A DNA stretch of 64,000 nucleotides, from assembly GCA_035772405.1 (NCBI GenBank), contig JAYKKM010000377.1:613001-677000 (forward strand). Direction: 5' to 3'. Below the pieces are notes generated by a model. The model did not search any database. It saw only the letters and a list, made by a program, of their open reading frames with translations, and had not been told where the DNA came from. Position 1 is the first letter of the stretch. Each line of letters begins with the position of its first letter. A program made the translations under genes and the position numbers. Below, in pieces: positions 42,527 to 53,135 of the stretch. This stretch comes from Chrysogorgia sp. JL179-B06 (taxonomy: Eukaryota > Cnidaria > Anthozoa > Scleralcyonacea > Chrysogorgiidae).

Positions 42527-42596
42527 ATGGAAGCTTGATATATTCCTGATTATTGTCGTTTAGAGTCAGACTCATCACACGTACATAACAACTAAG

Positions 42597-43664
42597 ATGG
42601 CAGGGATCGCAATTCCTCTCGCCAATATCCTGCTTGGATTAGGAAGGATAGGGACTGGCATTTGTTTTGAAGTTGTTGAAAAGAAGAAAATCGATGAACT
42701 GGCCTTGAAATCCCAGAAGCTTAAAGACGATTTGATCACAGCCGGTAATTTTTACGATCACATATACAATCCTGTCGCCGTCAATCTTGATCGTGTAAAG
42801 AAGGCCCTAGACAAACTACCTAGCGACTTGTTGGGATTGGTACAGAAAGGAATCACTTCCAACATCGCAGAAAGCGAAGCTGAGGAGGCTCTAAAAACTG
42901 TGGCTGGTGTGTTAGGCTATGCCAGGACAGCCACTGTGAAGATAGGAAAGAATCTTGTTAAGATTGTCATCTACTTTCGTGATCGCAAGGCTCAGAAACA
43001 AGAACCCTGCGGCTGCAGGGAAGCGCCTCCAGATCCTTTTGAAAACGTTCCCCTTGACGGCGAAAAACCTGAAGTTATTGCTGAGGCTGAAAGTTCATTT
43101 ACAGCAACCCCAAAGCTTACTAAATTGATGAATGGCCTTAACATCGCTGGAATAGTGTTCGGGGCAGCAGGTCTTGCAGCTACCATAGCACTGGGAGTCT
43201 GGACAGTGGAAAAGTTGGATAACGCAATATCTGATGTCGAGAAAAAGCAAGTCCAAGTGACTGCATTTCAAACGGCCATGAAAAATGCGTTGAATCCAAT
43301 CGTGAACTACGCTGGGCTTCCACCAAAAAGTTACGGCGACCTGACAACAGTGGCTTCAACGTGGAGGAAGATCTCAGAGAATTTCGCCAGTTATCAAAAG
43401 GTCATGTATTACGCTATTTTAGGATACTTCATAAAGAAACCATTTGATGATATCAAGAAGATGGTCGAGAAGGAAGTTGACGCTGGTATGCCTAATTACC
43501 CATGCGAAGGTTATCCAATTGCTAAAACTTTGGCAAAGAAAATCAAGTGTCAAATTGACCAGAAAAAGACGAACAAGGAAATTGTTGTCTTTTTTGCTAC
43601 TGTGAATCCAAAGATAAGCTTTGTGCTCGATGAATACTTCATTAACACTTTGCGCCGGATGTGA
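42597..43664 (+). CDS. Gene A: uncharacterised helical membrane-associated protein (355 aa, intronless)
   Basis: ATG follows AACTAAG in a good context, and the frame is uninterrupted. Residues 3-25 are hydrophobic (IAIPLANILLGLG), then a long charged helical stretch contains KKKIDELALKSQKLKDDL. A short cysteine-containing linker (EPCGCREAPPDPFENVPLDG, residues about 136-155) leads to a central hydrophobic segment (about 183-204, IAGIVFGAAGLAATIALGVW) flanked by another charged helix (EKLDNAISDVEKKQ). The C-terminal block ends FVLDEYFINTLRRM. It is roughly 60 percent identical by eye to the gene B product over the last 220 residues and more distant from gene C. I do not recognise the family. 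Helix-hydrophobic-helix layout resembles apolipoprotein-L-like or alpha-helical pore-type proteins, which is inference only. No signal peptide is certain. A variant poly(A) signal, ATTAAA, lies at 43834-43839. Confidence 0.82.
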   Translation: MAGIAIPLANILLGLGRIGTGICFEVVEKKKIDELALKSQKLKDDLITAGNFYDHIYNPVAVNLDRVKKALDKLPSDLLGLVQKGITSNIAESEAEEALKTVAGVLGYARTATVKIGKNLVKIVIYFRDRKAQKQEPCGCREAPPDPFENVPLDGEKPEVIAEAESSFTATPKLTKLMNGLNIAGIVFGAAGLAATIALGVWTVEKLDNAISDVEKKQVQVTAFQTAMKNALNPIVNYAGLPPKSYGDLTTVASTWRKISENFASYQKVMYYAILGYFIKKPFDDIKKMVEKEVDAGMPNYPCEGYPIAKTLAKKIKCQIDQKKTNKEIVVFFATVNPKISFVLDEYFINTLRRM

Positions 43665-44639
43665 CATATATCGATATGGAGTAATCTATTCAAGCGACTT
43701 CATAATACCAACCTAAAATATGAATTCCTCATTGTTGTAGACAGTTCGATTAGAATCAGGCTGTATAACACACAGTGAATTGTACTAAGCAAGTATAACT
43801 GTTAATTAACGTATTTTTCAACATTATTTACTAATTAAAATTTACAATATACCAGTGAGTTACTTTTAATACTACGAACAAGACAATTATTAGTCCAATC
43901 TCTACGCCAAGCATTGTGATTGTAAACCTGTACGCGAAATGGTATTATGCCGCAACCTACAATTTGATTTTACTATAGGAGTTAATTAGAAAGTATCTGT
44001 TTTAAAGAAAGCTCTAAAAAATTAAAAATTGTCATCGATGCTAATCAGCTGGGTGTTGTTAAAATTGATTTCGACTAAACAATCACAGATCTATATTCTG
44101 ACACAGTTCAACGGAAAAATTCAACGGAAAATTTTGCAGCAAAATCGCATTTATGCGACTGTTGTATGGTGTCGCATGAAAGTTGAATCTTGCGACACCG
44201 CAACCATAGTCAATGGAGGTATGGTGTAGAAACTCAACGAAAGTCTGTTCTATCTTTTTGTTCGCCTTTACGCAAATTTGTACACTGTGACGGTTTATAG
44301 TGAACACATTGTATTTTTGGTATAATGAAGCAATCATCCAATAGCAACGTTTGGGTTTAATCGTTCAACCGCTCTGTTTAAATATTAATAAAGCTAAAAA
44401 AGGGTTTGTGCACGGTGAGGTACAGTTCAATCCATTAGCTACCTTTAGAAACGAACTCTTCAAGTTACCATGTCCATATTAAGATTACTAATCATATTAA
44501 TCATTTACAATATTCTTAATCCGTAATTTTGTAATACATGTACATATATCCTATATCTTATGTACATATATCCTATTTATTTTTACATATTTTATGTTTC
44601 TCAGGAATCTTCTGAACAAAGATGGATATGAGAGATATT
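43665..44639. other. 3' flank of gene A; no further gene seen
   Basis: AT-rich. ATTAAA at 43834-43839 is a possible poly(A) signal of gene A. Nothing else is supportable. Confidence 0.4.
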
Positions 44640-44805
44640 AATTGTAGACAAATGAATGCAAGTAGCACGTTTTTATTCGTCCCAGTTTTCTACAAAGCGC
44701 ACTGCCGGGCCGAAGGCTGGGATGAAATTCCCATATGAAATCGAGCTAAAATTCATCCCGGTTAGCCGGGCCAGCCCGGTTCATATGAACAGGCCCTAAG
44801 TATTA
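44640..44805. repeat. Short repeat with CCGGGCCAGCCCGGTTCAT
   Basis: It includes CGGTTAGCCGGGCCAGCCCG and TCATATGAACAGGCCC. The repeat resembles that at 29221-29282 (GAGCCGGGCTAGCCCGTGGG). It is a non-autonomous interspersed element of unknown class. Confidence 0.55.
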
Positions 44806-44892
44806 CTGATTACTCATGAGATGAATAGGACACAATAGTTGCTATGTGTAGTTTTCCAGTAGCACAAATGTAAGTATTATTAGATAAAGCAC

Positions 44893-45174
44893 CATAGGCG
44901 TACGGGCACAAATTTATTGTGGGGATAACCTTTGCCCGACTGAGACGGAAATTGCCCGACTTGTGATATAAAAAACCCACTGGTAATCATATATATGTGT
45001 TCGTATGGATATGACTATGTTTTGATAAATTGTTTTGATTACTTTTCCCCATTTTCATCCTATTTTTTATTTTTTCCTTATATTTTTCGCCCGACTTACG
45101 TTGAAAATTTGCCCGACTTAGCAACATTTCCATTCGGCGTCTGCAGCTGCTGCCCCCTGCCTCGTACGCCTATG
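44893..45174. mobile_element. MITE with CATAGGCGTACG TIRs
   Basis: It starts CATAGGCGTACGGGCA and ends TGCCTCGTACGCCTATG, with TTTGCCCGACT motifs just inside both ends (near 44930 and 45109). It is 282 bases. I see no target duplication. A relic of the same right end is at 5831-5840. Confidence 0.7.
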
Positions 45175-45646
45175 ATGAGCACGCTTCACATAAACATGGA
45201 TGTATGAATATTTCGAGCGCTGGTGTACATTCCCAGCGTCGCGGGTTCGATTCCCTTTCATATGATATCAAAAGAACCATTTTGTCCAGTTGACAGTGTA
45301 TATGCTTTCCTATAAACAAATGCGTCAAAATTAATGACTGGACTTCTTTATTATAGAGTTGGATATCTTACCTTGTACATATGAATTACGATAATACTAA
45401 AGCATTAATGTTGCTTTTGATTTCAAAGTACTGCACATATTAATAATAGCAAACTAATATATATGAATGGCTTACATGTAAAGTTTTCAATTAAAAACAC
45501 TAGCAGTTACACGTTCAATCAATGCCTATGACGAATCTGCAGATTTGTTTAATAACAAAAAACTATTATAAAATTAAAATGATTATCTGTCCGATAACTG
45601 ATATCAGTAAAGGCCTGATGCCTGGAACTGAATAGTTTTCTGCAAG
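45175..45646. other. 3' flank of gene B; no gene seen
   Basis: AT-rich. A GGGTTCGATTCCC motif at about 45242-45254 looks like a tRNA B box, but no cloverleaf could be built. No frame is supportable. Confidence 0.4.
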
Positions 45647-47105
45647 TCAATATGGGCGCAGAGTGCTGATGAAGTATTCTTCAAACACAAATCTCAGACC
45701 TATATTTGGGTCATCAGATGCAAAAAAAGCAACAACCTCCTTGTCGGTCTTCTTCTGCTCAAACTTATAATTGATGTCATCGGCCAAGGTCTTGGCAAGT
45801 GGATAACCGTCTTCTTGAAATGGCATTCCGGAGTCACTTTCCCCGGCAACCTTCACTTTGATTTGTTCAAGTGTTTTATTCAGGTGGTAACCTTTGATGG
45901 CATAATACAGTGATTTTTGATAACTGTCGAAATTCTCCGAGATCGTCCTCCAGGTAGCAGCCATTGTAGACAGAGCGCCATACTCTTTTGCTGGAAGTCC
46001 TGCAGCCACCACGAGTTCGTCCAACGCTGCCTTCATTGCCGTTTGGAATTTGTTTACTTGGATTTGCTTTTTCTCCACATCATCTATTGCTTTATTCAAC
46101 TTTTCCAGCGTCCAGATTCCAATTCCAATGGTAGTTGCAAGACCTGCAATCCCGAACACTATTCCCGCGATGTTGAGACCATTCATGAATTTATTGAGCA
46201 TTGGGGTTTCTGTAAAGGAACTTTCACTCTCAGTTACAACAGGAGGTATCTCGTCATCAAGAGGAACGTATTCAAAGGGATCTTCTGGCTTTTCGGTGGG
46301 TTCTTCTCCTTTAGCTTTGCGCTTTCGTATTGTATCGACCAACAAAACAAGACCGAACGCAATCCCCAGAGCGTCTCCCGTGTAGCCCATCACTTCTGCC
46401 ATGATTTTGATGGCTTTCTCAAATTTGTCATCTGAGATATCGGAAGTGATTTGTTTCTGTACCTCTGCTAGCATGTCGCTTGGTAGTTTGTCTAGGGCAA
46501 TTGATAAAAGGAGAATAGTGCGAATAGTGCGAATAGTCGACGAATAGTGCGAATAGTCGACGAATAGTGCAAATAGTCGAAGAATAGTGGTTAGGATCTT
46601 TGTTGTGTTGGGGTTGGTACTCCTTATAGTTTTTATAACCCGTTAATTTACGGTAGAGTTCCAACCCCAACACAACAAAGATCCTAACCGCCCCGCCTAG
46701 TTTTGCCGTATTTGCCCAACTATTCGCGTACTATTCGCACTATTCGTCGACTATTCGCCGACTATTCGCACTATTCGCCGACTATTCGCACTATTCGCCG
46801 ACTATTCGCACTATTCGTCCACTATTCGCACTATTCGTCGACTATTCGCACTATTCGCACTATTCTCCTTTGATCAATTGCCTTTGTCTAGGGCCTTCTT
46901 TACACGATCCAGATTGACAACGACCAAATAGTAGATGTGATCGTAAAGATTGCCTGCAGTGCCTGTACATCGTCTTTGAGCTTCTTTGATTTCGTGTCCA
47001 GCTCATCTATCTTGTCCTTGTCAGCAATACTAAAACCAACACCAAAACTCCTATGCCGGCTAAACCTATCACGACATTCGTGATTGCAAGAGCTGCAGTT
47101 GCCAT
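45647..47105 (-). pseudogene. Gene B: broken paralogue of gene A
   Basis: The start ATG is at 47105-47103 (MATAALAITNVVIGLAGIG). The frame then shifts near 47050 into FSIADKDKIDELDTKSKKLK and again near 46960 into GNLYDHIYYLVVVNLDRVKK. It is next cut by a foldback transposon (46496-46882). Beyond it the remaining 275 codons (46474 to 45647) are fully open and closely match gene A: PFEYVPLDDEIPP, then MNGLNIAGIVFGIAGL, IDDVEKKQIQVNKFQTAMK and an end reading FVFEEYFISTLRPY. The well-preserved 3' part and intact promoter suggest recent inactivation. Frames inside the N-terminal part could alternatively reflect assembly errors, but the transposon would still break it. Confidence 0.85.
46487..46891. 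mobile_element. Foldback element with 9-base target duplication in gene B
   Basis: TTTGTCTAG occurs at 46487-46495 and 46883-46891. Between them is a 387-base element starting GGCAATTGATAAAAGGAGAA and ending with the inverse. Next come tandem ~10-base units of GAATAGTGC and GCGAATAGTCG (left) and their mirror, CGACTATTCGCACTATTC (right). The core holds a further inverted pair, GTTAGGATCTTTGTTGTGTT and its complement. The 9-base duplication fits Mutator-like elements. Gene A lacks the insertion at the matching site, which confirms the boundaries. Confidence 0.9.
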
Positions 47106-47190
47106 CTTATAACTATTGCGTGCGAATACAGCGAGATATTGATAAAGCAAAACGACGGTATAAGACTGTATTCAAATTGCAAGCCAGGGT

Positions 47191-47230
47191 ATTTATAAGC
47201 CCTTGATCAGTGTCAACATGTCACGTGATC
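47191..47230 (-). promoter_or_regulatory. Promoter of gene B: TATA box and GATCACGTG
   Basis: On the minus strand, TTATAAATAC lies at about 47199-47190, roughly 85-90 bases before the ATG, and GATCACGTGA at 47230-47221. The same arrangement is found at 59204-59242 in front of the gene E remnant, with near-identical sequence between. Confidence 0.65.
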
Positions 47231-47699
47231 TTAAGTACGTAGCAGTTTTTGACAGCACCCTTTTGGGAGGGGACATTAAATTGGACTCTGAAAATACAGA
47301 TATTTCACTACTTTTTTATATGATTAAGCATAGATTAAGTATAAGAGATAAATCACTCGAACGTCGGGATGTATGCAGTATGCTAATATACAATCTAAAT
47401 TGCGAAGACGATCGTGTTAGTATGCATAACCAAAGGCGATATCGATGACGCACGAGAGTATGACGCAGGTATATGGTTTAACACAAATATTCGTAATTAT
47501 ACCTTCTACTTTGGTTCGATAGGAACGACAAATATATGTAAAGTGTAAACCACAACACATTTAATAATATATTGTATAAGAAGAAACTTTGTACTAAATA
47601 AAACAGACTGAAATTGGAAGCGAGCTCTTTGTGTCTTGATTCAGTGTCGGCATGGTGCAGTTTCAACCACTGACATTTACATTTCCGGGGCTGGCAATG
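47231..47699. other. No gene; upstream flank of gene B
   Basis: Bases to about 47330 match the flank of gene E (59240-59330). The rest is AT-rich without a supportable frame until the R1 edge. A short frame, beginning MVQFQPLTFTFPG at 47651, enters R1. Confidence 0.4.
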
Positions 47700-48690
47700 A
47701 TCTCAAAGCCATATTTTGGTTCGAGTTTGCCTTTACTTCCATCTTTGCAGAAACAAGATTTCTTGTTTCGATAATATCATATGACCAAAGATTAAAGAAT
47801 ATATCTTGCGCCTCTTATATTTTGTGACGTCTTTCGGAATTAGGCCCTCACCCTGGAATGTTTATTGCAGGGGAAATTTGGGTGGTCACGGAATGTAAAG
47901 AATGGTCTTTCAAATACTTTCTGTAGCCTGGATTGTTTTCGATAATTAACGAGAAGTTATTTCGTTATATCGTGATGAGAGGAAGCATTAGAAGCGAGTG
48001 AATGAACCGCAAATGCTAATTACAATCACGCCCCCTCGGGATGGGATGTCATTGACAGATGAAAACAGAACAGGAAAATGAAACTAAAGTATAAGTAGTT
48101 CGAATTTCTAGTATTATTCTGCTGGCATGGCTGACTTGAACACTGCTTCATTTCAACCTCGTAGATGACACTGTTCCTGTGTCAGTCCCGAGGCAGCAGG
48201 CTCTTAGCTATGCCATGACTATGCTTATTTCAAGATTGAGTCGGTTTTCTTTGATGTACCGCGGGCTATATACAGTATGTATAAAAAAAAATGAACCGGC
48301 ATAAGTTTTTTTATACAGTTTTTTTATACACACTGTATTGCATATATGAATACTAATTAGATAAGAAATGAAGAAAAAACTAGGAAAATCTTTGTCCAAG
48401 GTGGAAAAATGGACAAAACTTTGTTGGAAAACCTCCTCAATCGTGAAGTAAGTCAGAATAATTTTACCATTAAATCACAATGCTGTTTAAACAGTGAAAA
48501 AACGTCTATGTTGTTTCCCCCAGGTACGAGATATTTGATATGGTTTAGGCAGAGGAAATTGACACAAGCATCTCCCAAAATATCAAATTCCACTGGGTTT
48601 AATTGCCATTAAATTGACCAATGGTCAATTTAACATGTACACTTTGTTCTACCTTGAAGTGCAAACTGCACTTGCGTACTTCCTTTGCGT
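47700..48690 (-). repeat. Interspersed repeat R1, copy b (inverted)
   Basis: This matches 28706-30170 in inverse orientation over most of its length, with the same landmarks in reverse order. Examples are CCATATTTTGGTTCGAGTTT near 47711, GAAACAAGATTTCTTGTTTC near 47750-47769 and TCAGTCCCGAGGCAGCAGGC near 48182. The end near 48690 runs into R2 through TTGAAGTGCAAACTGCACTT. It lacks the part of copy a around 29080-29290. Confidence 0.82.
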
Positions 48691-48699
48691 ACTTCCTTT

Positions 48700-51290
48700 A
48701 CGTTAGTTACTTGCGTGCTAACTGCACTTGCGTACAGTGGCGTCGCCAGACCTGGCGGCGCCGGGAACTGGGTGGACAAAATGATGACGTCAACGGAGAC
48801 AACCCTTCAACTCGGCGAAATGCCGGCTTGGAAACCAAGCAGAATGGGCCGGGGATAGATAAAACGCGGATGCGGATTTGCGGATTTGCGGAATTGCGGA
48901 TTTGGGGATAAAACGCGGATTCGGGGTTAAAACGCGGATTTGGGGATAAAACGCGGATTTCGGGATAAAAAAGACAATGCTAACATAAAACGTTATAATG
49001 CGTTTGCGGTTTGCCAATTGTTTTACTTTATTGTAACACATAATAATTTGCATGCCATCCGAATTTAAGCAAATAATACCGGCTATATGTAAAAACAGGA
49101 CCCGGACCAATGTCAAACTGGGCGGGGGGTTAAGAAAATTTCATATTTGGTGGCGGGGGGTGATATTTTATTCCACTACATGCAGTAAAAACCCGCAAAC
49201 AAGAACCTATGATTATTAAGAACCGCAGCCTGAAATTAAGAATTTATTTATATAAGAACATATAAGAACGGTCGGTTGAAATTGCGCGACAACCTCGTAC
49301 GTACCCAGAGGCCGAGTCGCACGTCACAGCAAAGTTTAGTTTACTCCTGGCTTCTTTCGTGTCTCCAAAAGACGCCTGCACGCTTCGCGAGCGGTTTTTA
49401 TCATAAATAGTCTCAACGCCTACGCATTATAAATAAACTACATATATAAATGAAGTCCATTTTTTTGCTGTATAACATTTTGATCAACATAATGCAATAC
49501 GCGTGTATGAAGTTAAACGTATTGTACGCGCGCTAGTCTTCTCACGCCAGTAACGCGACATATTCATAATAATTGATAATCGCATTCTTTCTTTTCTGGC
49601 ATTCTGCAGCTTTCAGTGTTGAAGTAAAACCAGAAGATCTGTCACGAATGCGATCAGAGGGGCTGTTCACGTCATGAGACGAGCGAGCCTGGCTGATTTT
49701 ATGCCACGAAAATCTTTCTTTGACTGCAAGAAATAATTAGAATACCCTGTGTGCTATGCTTATATAAAAACAAAGGCGATTTGGCTTGTTATGTCATTCT
49801 GCATTTCTCAAACAGTCGCAATAAGATTTTCGTGACATAAAATCAGCACGGCTTGTCCAGGTCGACAGCTGTGATATCCGTCAGTTTATTGTGTTTTGTT
49901 AATATGGGGACCGTGTCCGTATGTACCACACGACGTATTTGAGCTAGGATCGAGTCAAATTAACATTGAGAAACTCATTAAAATCGAGAAAACACCATAA
50001 CTAAGGTAAAAAATATAGACAGCCGGCCCGCGAATCACTGCGAATATAGCTTAACCAGCTTATTTATGGCCGCTCAGTCAAACCGCACGAGCTTAGCACT
50101 TCTCACGCCTAGCAAGAAATATTTCTGTGGTTACCCATTTGTAATGTTACTGGTTAAGAAACGAAACGTCAATTCAGTATATCATTTAGTCTTGTCTTTT
50201 ATGGCTCTTCATTTAAAAGTTTTGAGCTGGGCTCTTATTTTTATTCTACGTTCCGCTTTCCGCCACGATCATAACAAATCATAGCCCATAATTACTGACA
50301 TAACTAAGTTTCTTATTACAATGAACCCTATGAAGTATACACGTACAATACAATAAAAACCCGCTAACAAGAACCTACATTTTACCCAATCAGCCGGGGA
50401 TAGGTTCTTATATGTTCTTATATCAATAAATTCTTAATTTCAGGCTGCGGTTGTTCTTGTTTGCGGGTTTTTACTGCATGTAGTGGAATAAAATATCACC
50501 CCCCGCCACCAAATATGACATTTTCTTAACCCCCCGCCCAGTTTGACATTGGTCCGGGTCCTGTTTTTACATATAGCCGGTATTATTTGCTTAAATGCGG
50601 ATGGCATGCAAATTATTATGTGTTACAATAAAGTAAAACAATTGCCAAACCGCAAACGCATTATAACGTTTTATGTTAGCATTGTCTTTTTATCCCCAAA
50701 TCCGCGTTTTATCCCCAAATCCGCGTTTTAACCCCGAATCCGCGTTTTATCCGCAATTCCGCAAATCAGCATCCGCGTTTTATCTATACCCGCAGAATAG
50801 CTTGCGTAATTTCTCGCCGGGTTTAAAAGAATTGGTCTTGAAGAAAAGTGGGTCCCTTGTCGACGCCGCTGCTTGCCTATGTTGTTATAATTATGTCGCT
50901 AGTCAAAAACTAGGCTTTAGCACGAACCTCAACCTCGTGCCCTGCATGTAAAGTATGGTTGGTACAAAAGCATTTGTCGAAAAACAAAAGTCTGCTAAGT
51001 TTGTAAGAAATGTTCTATACTCGTTCGTTGTTTCTGGCTTTAGAAAAAAAAACTAAAGCGTGTTCTATAAAGATGTAGCGCGTCCCTATATTCACTGTTA
51101 GTATACAGTACATGGCAAATCAGCTTTTCTCATAATCAGCTTTGACGAGCTTAGAAGCGCCGATAAACTCATAAAGCTTAAAAGCGCCGATAAACTCATA
51201 GGAACACTCGATGACCTTGATACAAGTGGTATTAGTCACATGACATATGTAGCCACAGTCATAGCCTGGAATGGGCACTGTTAACAAACT
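48700..51290 (+). repeat. Interspersed repeat R2, copy b (split)
   Basis: The R2 text of 32256-32825 appears at 48700-48845, is interrupted by a 1946-base transposon, and resumes at 50799 (AGCTTGCG) through to about 51260. The uninterrupted R2a copy shows the pre-insertion sequence, GCAGAATAGCTAGCG. Confidence 0.82.
48839..50798. mobile_element. 1.95 kb DNA transposon with ~410-base TIRs
   Basis: GCAGAAT at 48839-48845 is duplicated at 50792-50798. The element (48846-50791) begins GGGCCGGGGATAGATAAAAC and ends with the inverse. The TIRs extend to about 49265 and 50380. They contain repeated GGATAAAACGCGGATT units at their outer ends and AAACCCGCAAACAAGAAC towards the inside. The ~1.1 kb core has no recognisable transposase. 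An inner inverted pair (ATTTTATGCCACGAAAATC near 49698 and its mirror near 49820-49843) suggests a nested element. Confidence 0.88.
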
Positions 51291-51806
51291 TTTTGTGCTG
51301 GAAAAAAATTTTACCCAACCAAATTAAGATCAGAATTGAAATTTAACCGTCCCAACCCAAGAAGGAAAAGTTAGATAAATCCCAATTCCCGCGGCATATA
51401 TCGTCGATACAAGTTTTAATAACAAACCCAAATAGATATACAGACCGATCCTACTGTAACATTCAGATTATTATCTCCCTATACAGATCGAGCAGGAATC
51501 CACGGAAAACAAGGAGAGGAATACAATAACAAAAGCTAATGTGCAATGATGACTAAGGAGAACTGATGATGAGATTCCAATTTTAAATGATGAACTCTTA
51601 ATTTTTTTGTAAATAGTCATAAAATGTTTCCTATCCAACCCTTCAGAGAAGTGATTTTCTTACCCAACCATTTAGTTCTTAGAATTTTCAGTTACCCAAC
51701 CATTTTAATGAGCGGTCCCTTAATCGGACAAAGCGAGGTTCTGGAACTTGTTTCGTGCTCATGTGAAAATTTGTGTCTATTAGGTTGCAGTCTGTCATTA
51801 GCGACC
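51291..51806. other. No gene seen
   Basis: Mixed AT-rich sequence with TTACCCAACCA-like words repeated near 51310, 51660 and 51690. No supportable frame. Confidence 0.35.
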
Positions 51807-51927
51807 CTTTAGATTGAGTACGAGTACGAAGACGAACTTTTCTGCGCAGTGGAGAAACAACAATGGAAAAGAACCATGCGCAATGGTAAACTCGTCTTCG
51901 TACTCGTCTTCGTCCTCAAATCTAAAG
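51807..51927. mobile_element. MITE with GTACGAAGACGA arms
   Basis: CTTTAGATTGAGTACGAGTA at 51807 and the inverse text ending at 51927 (complement CTTTAGATTTGAGGACGAAG) form TIRs of about 38 bases around a short core. It is 121 bases. Confidence 0.75.
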
Positions 51928-52474
51928 GTCTCTATTATGCGAAAAGGGATTAAAACCAACCTCGTACCCAGGGCCTTTTGCCTCCACGGCGGAAGGTCGG
52001 CGAAACCGGGGGTTGTGGCAACCTTATTATTTCGTAGTATTTTGGTACTTCAATTTACTTTTGTGAGTTGAAAAGTGAATGTGAAGTTCCTGGACAATGA
52101 GAGTCGACCATTAAGTGAGTTATCGATGGTTTTTTTACGTGTCAATTTGTAATGCAGTTAGATTTCGATGTCTTGAATATTTCATAATATGTCTCGAATA
52201 TAAGATGTGTCCCCCCGGGTTTTTCTGTTAACATGCTACTGCGCACGCGCGAGTTTTGATAATATCGAAACAAAACATGGCGACCCAAAGGAGCGACGGA
52301 GCGTGCGATATGTTTCGTCTCGAAACAGGGATTTTGTGGACTTACAGTACTAAATATGGTGTAGGATAAAGGATTGGTTGTCTGTTATGGGAAGACGAGC
52401 CTGGATATAAAATAAAGTTCTGACATTCAGGATATTTCTGTCATTATCAGGTAAGGCCTATCTATATGGCCTAT
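51928..52474. other. No gene; CCTCGTACCC repeat
   Basis: CCAACCTCGTACCCAGGG at about 51956 marks another copy of a short interspersed repeat. Otherwise nothing is supportable. Confidence 0.4.
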
Positions 52475-52562
52475 CACATGTGCCGAACTCAATGCAAATG
52501 TAAATGAGCTTAAACAAAAGACTACTATACTCTCATAATTTGCATTAAGTTCGGCACGTGTG
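52475..52562. repeat. Inverted repeat, CACATGTGCCGAACTCAATG arms
   Basis: Arms of about 25 bases at 52475-52500 and 52538-52562 are inverse copies with two mismatches, around a ~38-base loop. Confidence 0.7.
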
Positions 52563-52604
52563 AAGTTCGACGTTTGACCTGGGCTTAAGCGCAGCGTACA
52601 GTTA

Positions 52605-52977
52605 TTATGCACCTGTCATTTGTTTTCACCAGATTTGAACTTTTGAAATTTTTCCGGTCAAATTCCCCACTCACAAGTTTGAGTTAGTTGTCAAATACCC
52701 TTGCTATGGGGCGCAATTGCATGTATTATTAAGTGTATGACAAACAGACTTGGCAATTTCTTCGACAGAAAGGTTCTCCATGATTAAAAAGACTTCTATA
52801 GCAACGAAGCAACGCGAGTGAGTTTCACTTCCGGTGCGTCTTTGTTAAATAAACCTGGGAACGAGTCAATCCCCCGACCCTCGGGTTCAGTTCTTTGTCA
52901 GGGAAACAAATCTTTGTCAAATACCCCACGGTTCCCCGCCCTCCCAGGGGTGGTGGAAACAAATGATAGGTGCATTA
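52605..52977. mobile_element. Harbinger-like MITE, TTA target duplication (copy 1)
   Basis: TIRs TGCACCTGTCATTTGTTTTC (from 52608) and the inverse ending at 52974 bound a 367-base element. TTA precedes and follows (52605-52607 and 52975-52977). Three-base TTA duplications are typical of PIF/Harbinger elements. A CCTGGGAACGAG repeat lies inside. Confidence 0.75.
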
Positions 52978-53135
52978 TACATTGATACTCCTAGTCTCTG
53001 TGAATAACCTGCAAGATTATTTTGTTAGAAATTTACGTTCTGTAGTTTCGGTATTTACTTCGCGATCGATCGATCGATCGTGTAATATAGTATCAGCATA
53101 TGATTATTTTAAATTTGTATTGTATATTCTTGGGC

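Noticed and set aside
45190..45260. Possible tRNA gene or SINE head (GGGTTCGATTCCC resembles a B box)
   Set aside because: No matching A box at the right distance and no acceptor stem or cloverleaf could be drawn. It is left as a weak note only.
49270..50370. Possible transposase in the core of the 1.95 kb long-TIR element
   Set aside because: Only a 72-codon frame (50066-50284) exists there, with no catalytic motif.
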